Origin: Acidobacteriota bacterium
Lineage (GTDB): Bacteria; Acidobacteriota; Terriglobia; Acidiferrales; UBA7541
Assembly (NCBI GenBank): GCA_003225315.1
Contig: QHZD01000021.1
Span: 62,001-126,000, forward strand
Length of the DNA: 64,000 nucleotides
Reading direction: 5' to 3'
The notes under the pieces were generated by a model. The model was not told the DNA's origin. It ran no database searches and was given only the letters and a program-made list of their open reading frames with translations. A program made the position numbers and the translations under genes. Each line of letters starts with the position of its first letter. Within the stretch, counting starts at the first letter, position 1. Shown one piece after another: positions 44,059 through 52,703 of the stretch.

Positions 44059-45765
44059 ATGGGTGCCTTCATTGGTATTCTGTTGATGCGCGTACCTCCT
44101 GCGCTCGGCGCGACTCTGGGCATCGCCTTTTTTTGTTCGCTTCTTGCCATATTTCTGCCGCGTTTTATTTCAAGGATATTTCACGCAGTTGAATCGCGTC
44201 TATCCCGCTTGGCAGAACGCACGACGCTTGTGATGATCGTCGTCTTCTTCATCGTCCTCGGTGTCCGGATTGCAGTTCTTCCGCGATTGCACGTCCCTGT
44301 TCCTGGAATCCATGACGAATACAGCTACCTGCTTCTCGGGGACACGCTTGCTCGCGGCCGTCTCGCCAATCCGCCTCATCCCATGTGGATCAGTTTCGAA
44401 TCGTTTCACGTGAATTGGTTTCCCGCTTATGCGTCGAAGTATCCGCCGGGCCAAGGAGTTGTCCTCGCGCTCGGTCAATTGCTGGGCCATCCCTGGATCG
44501 GCGTGCTCTTGAGCGTTGCTGCCATGTGCGCCGCAATTCTCTGGATGTTGCAGGCCTGGCTTCCGGCAAGGTGGGCACTCCTTGGCGTCGCGCTGGCCGC
44601 GTTGAAATTCGGAATCGCCAGTTATTGGATGAACAGCTACTGGGGCGGAGCAGTCGCCGCCACTGGCGGCGCTCTAGTGCTCGGCGCAATGCCGCGCATC
44701 ATACGCCGCGCGCGCACCCGCGATGCTTTGCTGCTTGGGCTGGGAATCGCCATCCTCGCGAACTCCCGTCCCTACGAAGGTTTGCTCCTTTCTATCCCCA
44801 TCGCGGGCTGGTTCCTCTGGTGGCTCGCAGGAAAATCAAAGGCGCCCGCCGCGCCGCGCGTACGGATCGTCCGCGTTTTCGTACCGCTGGCCGTCGTCCT
44901 ACTGCTAACCGCCGGCTTCATTGGCTATTACAATTGGCGGCTGACTGGCAACGCCCTCCTCTTCCCTTATGCCTTAAACTCGCGGACGTATCGCACGACC
45001 GGGCTATTCTTGTGGAACCATCCTAAAGAGCCGATTCAATACAACAATGAGCAGTTCGAGGATTTCTACAACGGTTGGGAGCGCGAGGATTATCGCAATA
45101 CCTGGCCGGACGTTTGGAAGGTTACAGTTGAAAAATTGACGCGCAGTGGCAGTACCTACTTCTGGTGGGGCGCTCTGCTGCTTTTGCCGGGAGTGCCTTT
45201 TGGTTTTCTCGATCGCAAGATGCGTTTGCCGCTTCTGATGTTTCTCCTGGGAACGGCTGGATTCCTAGTCTTGATCTGGTCAATGCCACACTACGCCGCG
45301 GCCGTGACATGCGTGATTTTTCTGTTTCTCGTCCAGGCGATTCGCCACCTGCGAACCATCCGTCCAGGTGGACGCCCGCTCGGGCGCGCGCTTTCCTGGG
45401 CCGCCATTTTACTTCTCGCGACAGATGTTGGGTTCTCCGTGCAGCAACATGTCTGCGACCATTTGGACTGGACCTGCAAGGGGGACCCCAGCCGCGCGGT
45501 TATTGCGAAAAAGCTCGCTGACACTCCCGGCAAGCACCTGATCATGGTGCGCTACCAAGAAGATCACAACCTTCACGACGAATGGGTCTACAACGGAGCG
45601 GAAATCGATACGGCCAAAGTTCTATGGGCGCGCGAACTCGACCTTGAACAAAATGCCCGGCTCTTCGCATATTTTAGAGATCGCCAGATTTGGCTCGTCG
45701 AACCCGACAGGGACAACACGGAATTAGTTCCCTATCAAGCGCCGCGAGCTTCACCGCAAAGGTAG
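44059..45765 (+). CDS. Multi-pass membrane glycosyltransferase-like protein (GT-C fold)
   Basis: This 568-residue integral membrane protein has about ten helices. The first periplasmic loop reads VPVPGIHDEYSYLLLGDTLARG; its DE pair matches the catalytic acid position of PMT/ArnT-like GT-C enzymes that take sugars from polyprenyl phosphate. The C-terminal ~120 residues are soluble. A GT2 polyprenyl-phosphate glycosyltransferase lies convergent at 45813-47036, a sensible source of the lipid-linked donor. Acceptor is unknown. Confidence 0.7.
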   Translation: MGAFIGILLMRVPPALGATLGIAFFCSLLAIFLPRFISRIFHAVESRLSRLAERTTLVMIVVFFIVLGVRIAVLPRLHVPVPGIHDEYSYLLLGDTLARGRLANPPHPMWISFESFHVNWFPAYASKYPPGQGVVLALGQLLGHPWIGVLLSVAAMCAAILWMLQAWLPARWALLGVALAALKFGIASYWMNSYWGGAVAATGGALVLGAMPRIIRRARTRDALLLGLGIAILANSRPYEGLLLSIPIAGWFLWWLAGKSKAPAAPRVRIVRVFVPLAVVLLLTAGFIGYYNWRLTGNALLFPYALNSRTYRTTGLFLWNHPKEPIQYNNEQFEDFYNGWEREDYRNTWPDVWKVTVEKLTRSGSTYFWWGALLLLPGVPFGFLDRKMRLPLLMFLLGTAGFLVLIWSMPHYAAAVTCVIFLFLVQAIRHLRTIRPGGRPLGRALSWAAILLLATDVGFSVQQHVCDHLDWTCKGDPSRAVIAKKLADTPGKHLIMVRYQEDHNLHDEWVYNGAEIDTAKVLWARELDLEQNARLFAYFRDRQIWLVEPDRDNTELVPYQAPRASPQR

Positions 45766-45812
45766 CGGAAGCAGGAAGTTACCTAGTCATGGCCGCGCCG
45801 TGGAATCGAGAA

Positions 45813-47036
45813 TTATCTTGAATCGTAGTCGCCGATGAAAGTTTCGCGGCTGATGCCCAGCATGCTCAGGAAGAAAGCGGCAAAAATAATTTGTAATCCG
45901 AGGAACAACCACATGGACCAGAAGAGCACCTGCCGGATTTCGTGCAGCTCCCCGAAACCGCTGGCGGCCCACTTCCAGGTAATCCACGCGCACCCGGTAA
46001 ATCCCATCAGAAACAGTCCGCCTCCCGCTAGCAAACCCGTCTCCAGAGTCACGCTCTTTAGGACGCGCCTCAAGGAAACGGAATGCCGGTCAAACCGCTG
46101 CGCGTAGCTGAATACCTTTGCGAACGCCCCGATCGAGAGAATCTGCACTCCCAGCAACGTGAAGATCACGCCGAAAATCATGGTGTGAATGTCGAGTACC
46201 ACGTGAGAAGAAATCTGCCGCGGTCCTGGCAGCAGCCAAAACACTAGTGCCAGCCCAGCAAGCACCAGTGCGCTGCCCGGCAGCAGGAAAAGCCAGTTCG
46301 GCGCGTATAGCAGCATGAACCGCAGGCTACGCCAGCCGTCGCGAAAACTGCGCAGATGCGGCGCGCGCCCGCGCTTATCGGGCCACAGCACGATGGGAAT
46401 CTCCGCCATGCGCGCCCCGATTTGCGCGGATTTGATGACCATCTCAAGCGCGAATTCCATCCCTGAACTTCGCAGGTCCAGGCGGTCGTAGAGACGTCGC
46501 GTGAACCCTCTCATGCCGCAGTAACCGTCTCCGATGTGCGCATGGAATAAAGTATTGAGCACAGCCGTCAGGCCGGGATTGCCGAAGTACCTGTGAAGCG
46601 GCGGCATGGCCCCCGGCTTGATTCCTCCCCGGAATCTGTTGCCCAGCACGATGTCATTGCCCTCGCGCAGCTTTTCCACGAATCGAGGCACGTCGCTGAA
46701 GTCGTAGCTGTCGTCCGCGTCCCCCATAATAATGAAGGGACCTCGCGCGCCGGCAATCCCTGCTCGCAGTGCCGCACCGTACCCGCGCTGCGTCACACGA
46801 ATCACCCGCGCGCCATGCTCTTCCGCAATCTCAATCGAACCGTCCGTCGACCCGTTGTCCGCAACCACCACTTCGCCGCTTAGCCCTGCCTCCTGGAGCG
46901 CCTTCCTGGCTTTGTCCACGCAGTACGCCAGCGAATTCGCTTCATTGAGGCATGGAATCACCACGGACACTTCAACCGGACGAGTTTCGCCGATCGCTTC
47001 ACGCAGCGCGCTGTCAGAAACCAGCGTTGTCTTCAT
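45813..47036 (-). CDS. GT2 glycosyltransferase, polyprenyl/dolichyl-phosphate sugar synthase type
   Basis: This 407-residue protein has an N-terminal GT-A domain starting VSVVIPCLNEANSL with VVADNGSTDGS, the metal-binding IIMGDADDSYDF and KRGRAPHLRSFRDGWRSLRFML, typical of DPM1/GtrB-like enzymes that load a sugar on polyprenyl phosphate. About 170 C-terminal residues form four hydrophobic helices anchoring it in the membrane. It converges with the GT-C-like gene. The sugar is undetermined. Confidence 0.87.
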   Translation of the reverse strand: MKTTLVSDSALREAIGETRPVEVSVVIPCLNEANSLAYCVDKARKALQEAGLSGEVVVADNGSTDGSIEIAEEHGARVIRVTQRGYGAALRAGIAGARGPFIIMGDADDSYDFSDVPRFVEKLREGNDIVLGNRFRGGIKPGAMPPLHRYFGNPGLTAVLNTLFHAHIGDGYCGMRGFTRRLYDRLDLRSSGMEFALEMVIKSAQIGARMAEIPIVLWPDKRGRAPHLRSFRDGWRSLRFMLLYAPNWLFLLPGSALVLAGLALVFWLLPGPRQISSHVVLDIHTMIFGVIFTLLGVQILSIGAFAKVFSYAQRFDRHSVSLRRVLKSVTLETGLLAGGGLFLMGFTGCAWITWKWAASGFGELHEIRQVLFWSMWLFLGLQIIFAAFFLSMLGISRETFIGDYDSR

Positions 47037-47103
47037 GCGAGCCCATGATAACTCGCCCCGTTCAAATTTTCATTACGCCAGTTTGCGGTCTTCTTCATCG
47101 CGG

Positions 47104-48381
47104 CTAGGGCTGTGACAGCCCTCCCGCGCACGCTCGGGCGCGGTCGAGCAGCAATTGGCGTTCTCGACCGTTGCGCGTGAGCGATGCGGCGCGCTCGAAC
47201 TCTGCCTCGGCCTCGGCGAAGCGGCCAAGCTTGAAAAGAAAGTCGCCCCGAACGCTGGGCAAGAGATGGTAGGACTTGAGAGACGGCTCCGAAGCTAGTG
47301 CGTCGACAAGCTCAAGCCCCACGGCCGGACCCAAGGCCATGGCGTACGCGACCGCGCGATTTAGCTCCACGATGGGCGATGGCGTAAGCTCGGCGAGCGC
47401 ATCATAGAGCGAGGCGATTTGTCGCCAATCCGTTTCCGCGGCAGTACGGGCGCGCGCGTGACACGCGGCGATAGCCGCCTGCAGCGCATATGCACCAGAC
47501 GCGCCTCCAAGCTGCTCGGCACGCTCAAGTGCCGCGAAACCGCGATGGATCAGGAGTTGATCCCATCGCGCGCGGTCTTGGTCCAGCAGCAGGATCGGTT
47601 CCCCCGACGGACCAGTTCGCGCTCGCGCGCGAGATGCCTGAATCTCCATCAGTGCGACCAACCCGTGGACCTCCGGCTCGTTCGGAGCGAGTCCGGCCAG
47701 GATTCTCCCGAGACGCAGCGCATCCTCGCAAAGCGCGGGGCGCATCCAGTCGTCACCGGATGTCGCCGAATAGCCTTCATTAAACACGAGGTAGATCACT
47801 TCCAGAACAGACGACAAACGGGCAGAAAGGTCGGACCCGCGGGGAACTTCAAAGGGGACGCTCGCCTCGCTGAGAGTCCTCTTGGCCCGGACGATGCGCT
47901 GCGCGACAGTCGGTTCGGGCACCAGGAAAGCGCGTGCAATTTCGTCGGTGGTTAAACCTCCGAGCAAACGAAGCGTTAGCGCGACACGCCCTTCCGTAGA
48001 AAGCACCGGATGACAAGAAATGAATACGAGGCGAAGAAGATCATCGCCGATGTCATCGTCCTGCGCGATTTCAAAATCCGCCACAGCCGCCTCTTGTTGC
48101 GTCTTGAGCTCGCGACCTAATTCTTCATGTTTGCGTTCGAGAAGTTTGTTCCGGCGAAAGTTATCGATCGCGCGATGCTTCGCGGTGGCCATCAGCCAGG
48201 CGCCTGGGTTATCCGGGATGCCCGACTCTGGCCATCGTTCGAGTGCGGCGACTAGAGCGTCTTGCGCGAGCTCCTCGGCAAGGCCGACGTCGCGCACAAT
48301 GCGCGTCAGCCCGGCGATGATCCTGGCCGACTCGATTCGCCAGACCGCGTCAATCGCGCGATGTGTGTCGGTAGCCGTCAC
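47104..48381 (-). CDS. ECF42-type RNA polymerase sigma factor with C-terminal TPR-like extension
   Basis: This 425-residue sigma factor has region 2 (RIVRDVGLAEELAQDALVAAL and GAWLMATAKHRAIDNFRRN) within ~1-85 and region 4 (LLGGLTTDEIARAFLVPEPTVAQRIVRAKRTL) near 125-165. A ~250-residue helical, TPR-like C-terminal part follows, with DUF6596 features (LVALMEIQASRARAR, LYDALAELTPSPIVELNRAVA). This architecture plus adjacent DGPF genes defines group ECF42, where no classical anti-sigma factor is used and the extension controls activity. GTG start at 48381, 66 nt after the DGPF gene at 48447. It should recognise the three promoters at 49377, 49947 and 50376. Confidence 0.9.
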   Translation of the reverse strand: MTATDTHRAIDAVWRIESARIIAGLTRIVRDVGLAEELAQDALVAALERWPESGIPDNPGAWLMATAKHRAIDNFRRNKLLERKHEELGRELKTQQEAAVADFEIAQDDDIGDDLLRLVFISCHPVLSTEGRVALTLRLLGGLTTDEIARAFLVPEPTVAQRIVRAKRTLSEASVPFEVPRGSDLSARLSSVLEVIYLVFNEGYSATSGDDWMRPALCEDALRLGRILAGLAPNEPEVHGLVALMEIQASRARARTGPSGEPILLLDQDRARWDQLLIHRGFAALERAEQLGGASGAYALQAAIAACHARARTAAETDWRQIASLYDALAELTPSPIVELNRAVAYAMALGPAVGLELVDALASEPSLKSYHLLPSVRGDFLFKLGRFAEAEAEFERAASLTRNGRERQLLLDRARACAGGLSQP

Positions 48382-48446
48382 GGCTACCCATCACACCATC
48401 TTCAATCCGCTCCTGCAAGTCGAGCGTGGCAAATATACGTTCGTGG

Positions 48447-48824
48447 TCATTCGCAGGCGCGTGCGAACTCTTCCGGCCCGAAGATCTGGCGAATTTCCGT
48501 CTCGCCTTCCCACCCTGGCCAGTGTTTCTTGTGCAGTTCCATGAAGCGCTGCGCCCCTTCGATGGCCTCTTCTTTCGACTTCAAATCAAAGATCGCATAT
48601 CCGCCGATGACTTCTTTGGCCTCGGTGAAAGGTCCGTCGATCTTCGTTAGCTGCCCTCGAGAAAGCCGGATGCGCGTGCTTACCGCGGTGGGGGCCAGCG
48701 CGCCGCTTGCGACCCTCGTGCCGGCTTTGTTCGCCTCTTGCCCGAGCTTGTCGATGGCGTCCATTAAGGCCTGGGGTGGCCGGCCTGAACTCTCAGACGA
48801 CTTAACTATCATCATGAATCGCAT
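48447..48824 (-). CDS. DGPF/YCII-domain protein 1
   Basis: This 125-residue ferredoxin-like YCII domain protein carries the signature KIDGPFTEAKEVIGGYAIF near residues 62-80. The ATG at 48824 has GGGAG upstream. DGPF proteins accompany ECF42 sigma factors but have no proven biochemical role. It is the gene immediately upstream of the sigma factor and lacks its own ECF42-like promoter, so it is probably transcribed from the promoter at 49377. Confidence 0.88.
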   Translation of the reverse strand: MRFMMIVKSSESSGRPPQALMDAIDKLGQEANKAGTRVASGALAPTAVSTRIRLSRGQLTKIDGPFTEAKEVIGGYAIFDLKSKEEAIEGAQRFMELHKKHWPGWEGETEIRQIFGPEEFARACE

Positions 48825-48895
48825 CGTCACATCTCCCTTTTTTGATTCGAAGCTACTTCTGCTTTCAAGGCTGCGGCACGCCGCAACGATTACAA

Positions 48896-49267
48896 CTAAG
48901 CCGTCGTGGCCTTTTCCTGGTGCATGCACGTGTCCGCTTCATAGATCTGCCGAAGCTCGCACTCACCCTCGCCAACGACCTGCAGGAAATCTTTCGCCAA
49001 TTGGATGGCCTCCGCCTTGGAGTTTGCCCGAAGGATGGCAAAACCGCCGACGAGTTCCTTCGCCTCCGTAAACGGGCCATCGGTCACCGTCACCTTCCCG
49101 CTCGAGTTGCGCACCCGCGCGCCAAGTGCGCTGGGCAGGCAGCCTTCGGTCGCCAACAGCCAGCCGGCCTTAAAACCTTCCTCAACAAGTTTGCCCATTT
49201 TGGCCATCTCCTCTTGTGAGGGAGGAACGCTCCTTTCCATGCTCTTATACATGCTTAGGAATTTCAT
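48896..49267 (-). CDS. DGPF/YCII-domain protein 2
   Basis: This 123-residue protein starts MKFLSMYKSMERSVPPSQEEM, with DGPFTEAKELVGGFAIL near residues 63-79. AAGGAG precedes the ATG at 49267. It sits 71 nt before DGPF gene 1 on the same strand. An ECF42-type promoter lies ~110 nt upstream. It has only moderate similarity to the other two copies, so the triplication is not recent. Confidence 0.88.
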   Translation of the reverse strand: MKFLSMYKSMERSVPPSQEEMAKMGKLVEEGFKAGWLLATEGCLPSALGARVRNSSGKVTVTDGPFTEAKELVGGFAILRANSKAEAIQLAKDFLQVVGEGECELRQIYEADTCMHQEKATTA

Positions 49268-49376
49268 ATTGTCTTCTCCTTGTTTTGAGTTCGAAGCCGC
49301 GCCCAGCAAAACGGCCGCGGTCTCCTACCACTAAACCTGTTTGACTCTGGCCTGAAAAACCCGGCCTCTATAAGCA

Positions 49377-49404
49377 CGACGAACGGCTCTCTGCGAAATC
49401 GACA
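49377..49404 (-). promoter_or_regulatory. ECF42-type promoter upstream of DGPF gene 2
   Basis: On the minus strand TGTCGA (49399-49404), extended by TTTC, is followed after 17 nt by CGTCG (49377-49381). It matches the promoters at 49947 and 50376 and the TGTCGA motif reported for ECF42 in Streptomyces. Confidence 0.75.
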
Positions 49405-49438
49405 CTGCCAAGACGTTTTTTTCGAGGCGGCTGCAATT

Positions 49439-49867
49439 TCATGATCCCTGGCGCTGCTTGGACTGCGCCTGCATCTCGGAAAACCCCGCTGCGGCTTCCT
49501 TGACATCCGCCGGGAAGTCCGAGAACTCCTGTACCTGGCGAATCTCTATAGTCTCGTTCTCCGACCCGGGGCACCGTTTGGCCCATTCGATCGCCTCTTC
49601 CCTCGACTTCACCTGAATCATCCAGTACCCCCCAACGATCTCCTTCGCTTCGGCGAAGGGTCCGTCGGTCACTTTGGGTTTCCCTCCGGAGAAAGAGACC
49701 CGCGCGCCCATCGAAGGTGGGTGCAGGCCATCGAGCGCCAGCAGCACACCCGCCTTCTGCAACGATTCGTTGTACTTCATCATCGCAGCTACGGCCTTCG
49801 CGTCGGGCATGGTCCCCGGCTCGGCCTTCTCGTATCCCTTCGGGATCATCAGCATCATGAATCGCAT
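49439..49867 (-). CDS. DGPF/YCII-domain protein 3
   Basis: This 142-residue protein starts MRFMMLMIPKGYEKAEPG and has VTDGPFAEAKEIVGGYWMI near residues 66-84. It resembles the most common DGPF type. Its C-terminal tail (FSEMQAQSKQRQGS) is longer than in the other two. An ECF42-type promoter lies ~80 nt upstream. The intergenic space downstream has its own such promoter, so the three DGPF genes form two transcription units. Confidence 0.88.
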   Translation of the reverse strand: MRFMMLMIPKGYEKAEPGTMPDAKAVAAMMKYNESLQKAGVLLALDGLHPPSMGARVSFSGGKPKVTDGPFAEAKEIVGGYWMIQVKSREEAIEWAKRCPGSENETIEIRQVQEFSDFPADVKEAAAGFSEMQAQSKQRQGS

Positions 49868-49946
49868 GGTTGTGTCTCCTTCTCGTTTAAGCCCAAAAAC
49901 TGGGTTTTCCGCCCGTCTCCACCAGCCAAACTTGACTCTACTTATA

Positions 49947-49974
49947 CGTCGAGCGACCTTCAATGAAATCGACA
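49947..49974 (-). promoter_or_regulatory. ECF42-type promoter upstream of DGPF gene 3
   Basis: TGTCGA (49969-49974) plus TTTC, a 17-nt spacer and CGACG (49947-49951) on the minus strand, ~80 nt before ATG 49867. Confidence 0.75.
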
Positions 49975-50052
49975 GCTCCGGTATTTTTTCTGAAAAAGAT
50001 TGTTAAGGATTCGCCTGTCAAAGCACCGCATCTGCCCGGGTCCAACCTTGTC

Positions 50053-50334
50053 CTAGCCCCCTATGACGCCAAGCAGTGGCCAGATGGATGCCACAATTTG
50101 TGGCAAGTGCTGCAAACATCTTGCATTTTCAGCAAAATACGTCGGCACGCATTGCCAGCCCGCCAGGATAACCGGGCGCAATACCTCTAACACAACCCAT
50201 GCCGTCCCGTCGAAAAGGTTCCATCCATGTGCCGCCCCATCGGCCTTGCAAAATAAAGTGGCAAGCGCGACCCCCACAATGGCCGCTCCCACCATTCTTT
50301 CCCAGTTCCGAGAGCTAGTAAGTTGTCCGTTCAT
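50053..50334 (-). CDS. Small three-helix membrane protein, probable ECF42 regulon member
   Basis: This 93-residue protein starts MNGQLTSSRNWERMVGAAIVGVALATLFC, with further hydrophobic segments near residues 45-60 (WVVLEVLRPVILAGW) and 78-93. A cysteine, histidine and tryptophan (FCKADGAAHGWNLFDG) sit in the first loop, and a further cysteine-containing segment follows helix 2. The ATG at 50334 has GGGAG six nt upstream and an ECF42-type promoter ~40 nt upstream, which argues that it is real. It may be DoxX- or DUF2892-like, but I do not recognise it. It would be induced together with the DGPF genes. Confidence 0.68.
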   Translation of the reverse strand: MNGQLTSSRNWERMVGAAIVGVALATLFCKADGAAHGWNLFDGTAWVVLEVLRPVILAGWQCVPTYFAENARCLQHLPQIVASIWPLLGVIGG

Positions 50335-50375
50335 GGCCGCCTCCCGTTTTTCCTTTCTTCTTGGCTCTACCTATA

Positions 50376-50403
50376 TGTCGATTGAGGGGCCACGAAATCG
50401 ACA
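50376..50403 (-). promoter_or_regulatory. ECF42-type promoter upstream of the small membrane protein
   Basis: TGTCGA (50398-50403) plus TTTC, a 17-nt spacer and CGACA (50376-50380) on the minus strand. It is the outermost of the three matching sites. Confidence 0.72.
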
Positions 50404-50490
50404 GTTTCCGTATTTTCTTAAAACTATTCCTTAAGTTCGAGTCCTGTTTAGTTGCCGCCGACTTGCGCTAAAGTACTTGGTGAATCACAA

Positions 50491-51180
50491 ATGAAAAATA
50501 CGACCGACACTTTGAAAGCAGACACGCCGGGCAAGCTTATCCCTGATCCTTGGGAAGCCGCGTATTTGCGCTTCGAAACGCCCGAGCAGGAAATTCAAAA
50601 ATTTATCGCGCGCCTCAATCGATTGGGCGCGCCGCAATGGCTGCGCGACGCCGAGATCGTCGAGCTTTTTTGCGGCCGCGGAAACGGCTTGATGGCTCTT
50701 GAGCGCCTCGGCTTCACCCGCATCGAGGGCGTGGACTTCTCGCCTCGCCTCCTGGGGCAATTCAAGGGCTCCGCGAAATGCACGCTTGCCGATTGCCGCC
50801 AACTTCCCTTCCCTGATCGCAGCAAGGATGTCCTGATTGTTCAGGGCGGTCTGCACCATCTCCCCGCCTTGCCTGGCGATCTCGATCAAACTTTCTCGGA
50901 AATGCAGCGCGTCCTGCGAAAAGATGGCCGTGTCATGTTCGTCGAACCGTGGCGAACGCCCTTTTTGACTCTCGTGCACTTTATTTCCGAGCTCCCTCCT
51001 GTGCGCAGAATTTCCAGCAAGATGGACGCCTTCGCCACCATGACTCACTACGAACGCCGCACCTACGAGCAATGGCTCGGCCAGCCCGAACTTATCAAGA
51101 AAACTGCCCGCGCTCACTTCGTCCCAGTGCACGAGCATTTCGCCTGGGGCAAATGGAATTTCGTCGGCACTCCCCGTTAA
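50491..51180 (+). CDS. Class I SAM-dependent methyltransferase
   Basis: This 229-residue protein has methyltransferase motif I EIVELFCGRGNGLMALE near residues 53-69, the acidic GVDFSP end of strand 2, LADCRQLPFPDRS (motif II region) and GLHHLP, as in Methyltransf_11 enzymes that modify quinones, lipids or small molecules. The ATG at 50491 has only a weak GGTGA upstream. An in-frame start at 50452 is possible. The substrate is unknown. Confidence 0.82.
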   Translation: MKNTTDTLKADTPGKLIPDPWEAAYLRFETPEQEIQKFIARLNRLGAPQWLRDAEIVELFCGRGNGLMALERLGFTRIEGVDFSPRLLGQFKGSAKCTLADCRQLPFPDRSKDVLIVQGGLHHLPALPGDLDQTFSEMQRVLRKDGRVMFVEPWRTPFLTLVHFISELPPVRRISSKMDAFATMTHYERRTYEQWLGQPELIKKTARAHFVPVHEHFAWGKWNFVGTPR

Positions 51181-51281
51181 CACGCTCGAATCGACTCGCA
51201 ATCGAATTCCCACTTCCAGCTTGCTTTTTCCCTTCCCCCCGATATGATGGCTCCGTTTCGCGCATCCCTCGAGATCCCATA

Positions 51282-52703
51282 TTGTCTGGCATAACGGAAG
51301 CCTCTTCCATCGCTAGTTCCACGCGCACAGTTGGGCGCGGCCGCTTGCTTCAGGTTCTCGGCATGTGGTTTGGTATGGCCGCGGCCATCGGAAACACCAT
51401 CGCCGCTGGCATCGTTCGAACGCCTGGCGACGTCGCCAAACTTCTTCCCAGCGTCTGGATGTTTCTCGGCGTTTGGATTCTCGGCGGACTCTACGCATTT
51501 TCCGGTGCATCTTCCATGGCGGAGCTTGGCGCCGCGATTCCCCGCAGCGGCGGCCAGTACAATTTTTCTCGCCGCGCCCTCGGCGACTATGCCGGCTTCC
51601 TTGTCGGCTGGAGCGATTGGCTCTCCACTTGCGGCACTGCCGCCGCTGTCGGTATCGTCATCGCCGAATACAGCGGCCACCTTTTTCCCATTCTCGCCGG
51701 TAGCACAAAAGTAGAAATCATTTCCATTACCATCATTTGTGGATTCGGAATCCTGCAATGGCGCGGCATTCGCTGGGGCAGCGGCGCGCAGCTTTCCACT
51801 GCCGCGATGAAGACCGGCGCCTTTTTCGTTTTGGTGCTCGCTTGCTTTCTTCTCGGCGGCCCGGCGCACCAAGCGGCGGTGCAATCCGCTTCGTCATCGC
51901 TTCGTTTGCCCACTGGGTGGCCCCTGGCCATTGCCGTCATGCTCGGTTTGCAGGCCGTGATTTACACTATCGACGGCTGGGACGGCGTCATTTATTTTGG
52001 CGAGGAAGTCCGCAATCCCGGCCGCGACGTTCCGCGAGCCATCTTCGGCAGCGTCTTCTCCATCATGGGAATTTATCTTCTGCTGAATCTCATCGCGCTC
52101 TATATCCTGCCGATGCAGGAAATCGCTGGAAACAATTTCGTTCTCGGCGCCGTCGCCGGCCGCGTCTTTGGAACTCTTGGCGACCCCATCATTCGCTCGA
52201 TCATGATCATTTCCATGTTGAGCTGTCTGAACGCCAATCAGCTTTTCTGTTCGCGCACTCTCTATGCCATGAGTTGTGACGGATTATTTTTTCGCCGCGC
52301 CACGCGAGTCAATGCCGGAGGAACTCCGGCCATCTCTCTGCTCCTCAGTACGATTGTCGGCGTCCTCTTTGTCCTCGTTTCCTTCCTCAGCGCCAATGCC
52401 TTCGAACGCGTCATCGCCATGCTGTCGTTCTTTTTTGTCGCCAACTATACGCTTTCCTATTTTTCTCTCTTCGCGTTGCGCAAGCGCGAGCCGCAGATGG
52501 CGCGGCCTTACCGCGCGTGGGGCTATCCGTGGTCAACCGGAATCGCCCTCGCCGCTTCCGTGCTTTTCTTAATTGGTTCCATCGTCACCGACCAGAAAAA
52601 CGCGCCGCTGGCGCTAGCCATGCTCGTGCTCAGCTATCCGGTCTTTCGCGTTTTGAAGTGGGTCACGCAGCGCGCCGACGCTATCGCGGGAAAAAGTTCT
52701 TAG
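51282..52703 (+). CDS. APC-family amino acid permease
   Basis: This ~474-residue, twelve-helix inner-membrane transporter has LGMWFGMAAAIGNTIAAGIVRTPG near the N-terminus, the usual helix-1 break of APC transporters, and GWDGVIYFGEEVRNPGRDVPRAI in helix 6 and after. A TTG at 51282 is the best start I find. A later ATG at 51363 would cut into helix 1. The last four bases overlap the end of the convergent P5C dehydrogenase gene. Proline, glutamate or a related amino acid is a plausible substrate given that neighbour. Confidence 0.83.
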   Translation: MSGITEASSIASSTRTVGRGRLLQVLGMWFGMAAAIGNTIAAGIVRTPGDVAKLLPSVWMFLGVWILGGLYAFSGASSMAELGAAIPRSGGQYNFSRRALGDYAGFLVGWSDWLSTCGTAAAVGIVIAEYSGHLFPILAGSTKVEIISITIICGFGILQWRGIRWGSGAQLSTAAMKTGAFFVLVLACFLLGGPAHQAAVQSASSSLRLPTGWPLAIAVMLGLQAVIYTIDGWDGVIYFGEEVRNPGRDVPRAIFGSVFSIMGIYLLLNLIALYILPMQEIAGNNFVLGAVAGRVFGTLGDPIIRSIMIISMLSCLNANQLFCSRTLYAMSCDGLFFRRATRVNAGGTPAISLLLSTIVGVLFVLVSFLSANAFERVIAMLSFFFVANYTLSYFSLFALRKREPQMARPYRAWGYPWSTGIALAASVLFLIGSIVTDQKNAPLALAMLVLSYPVFRVLKWVTQRADAIAGKSS

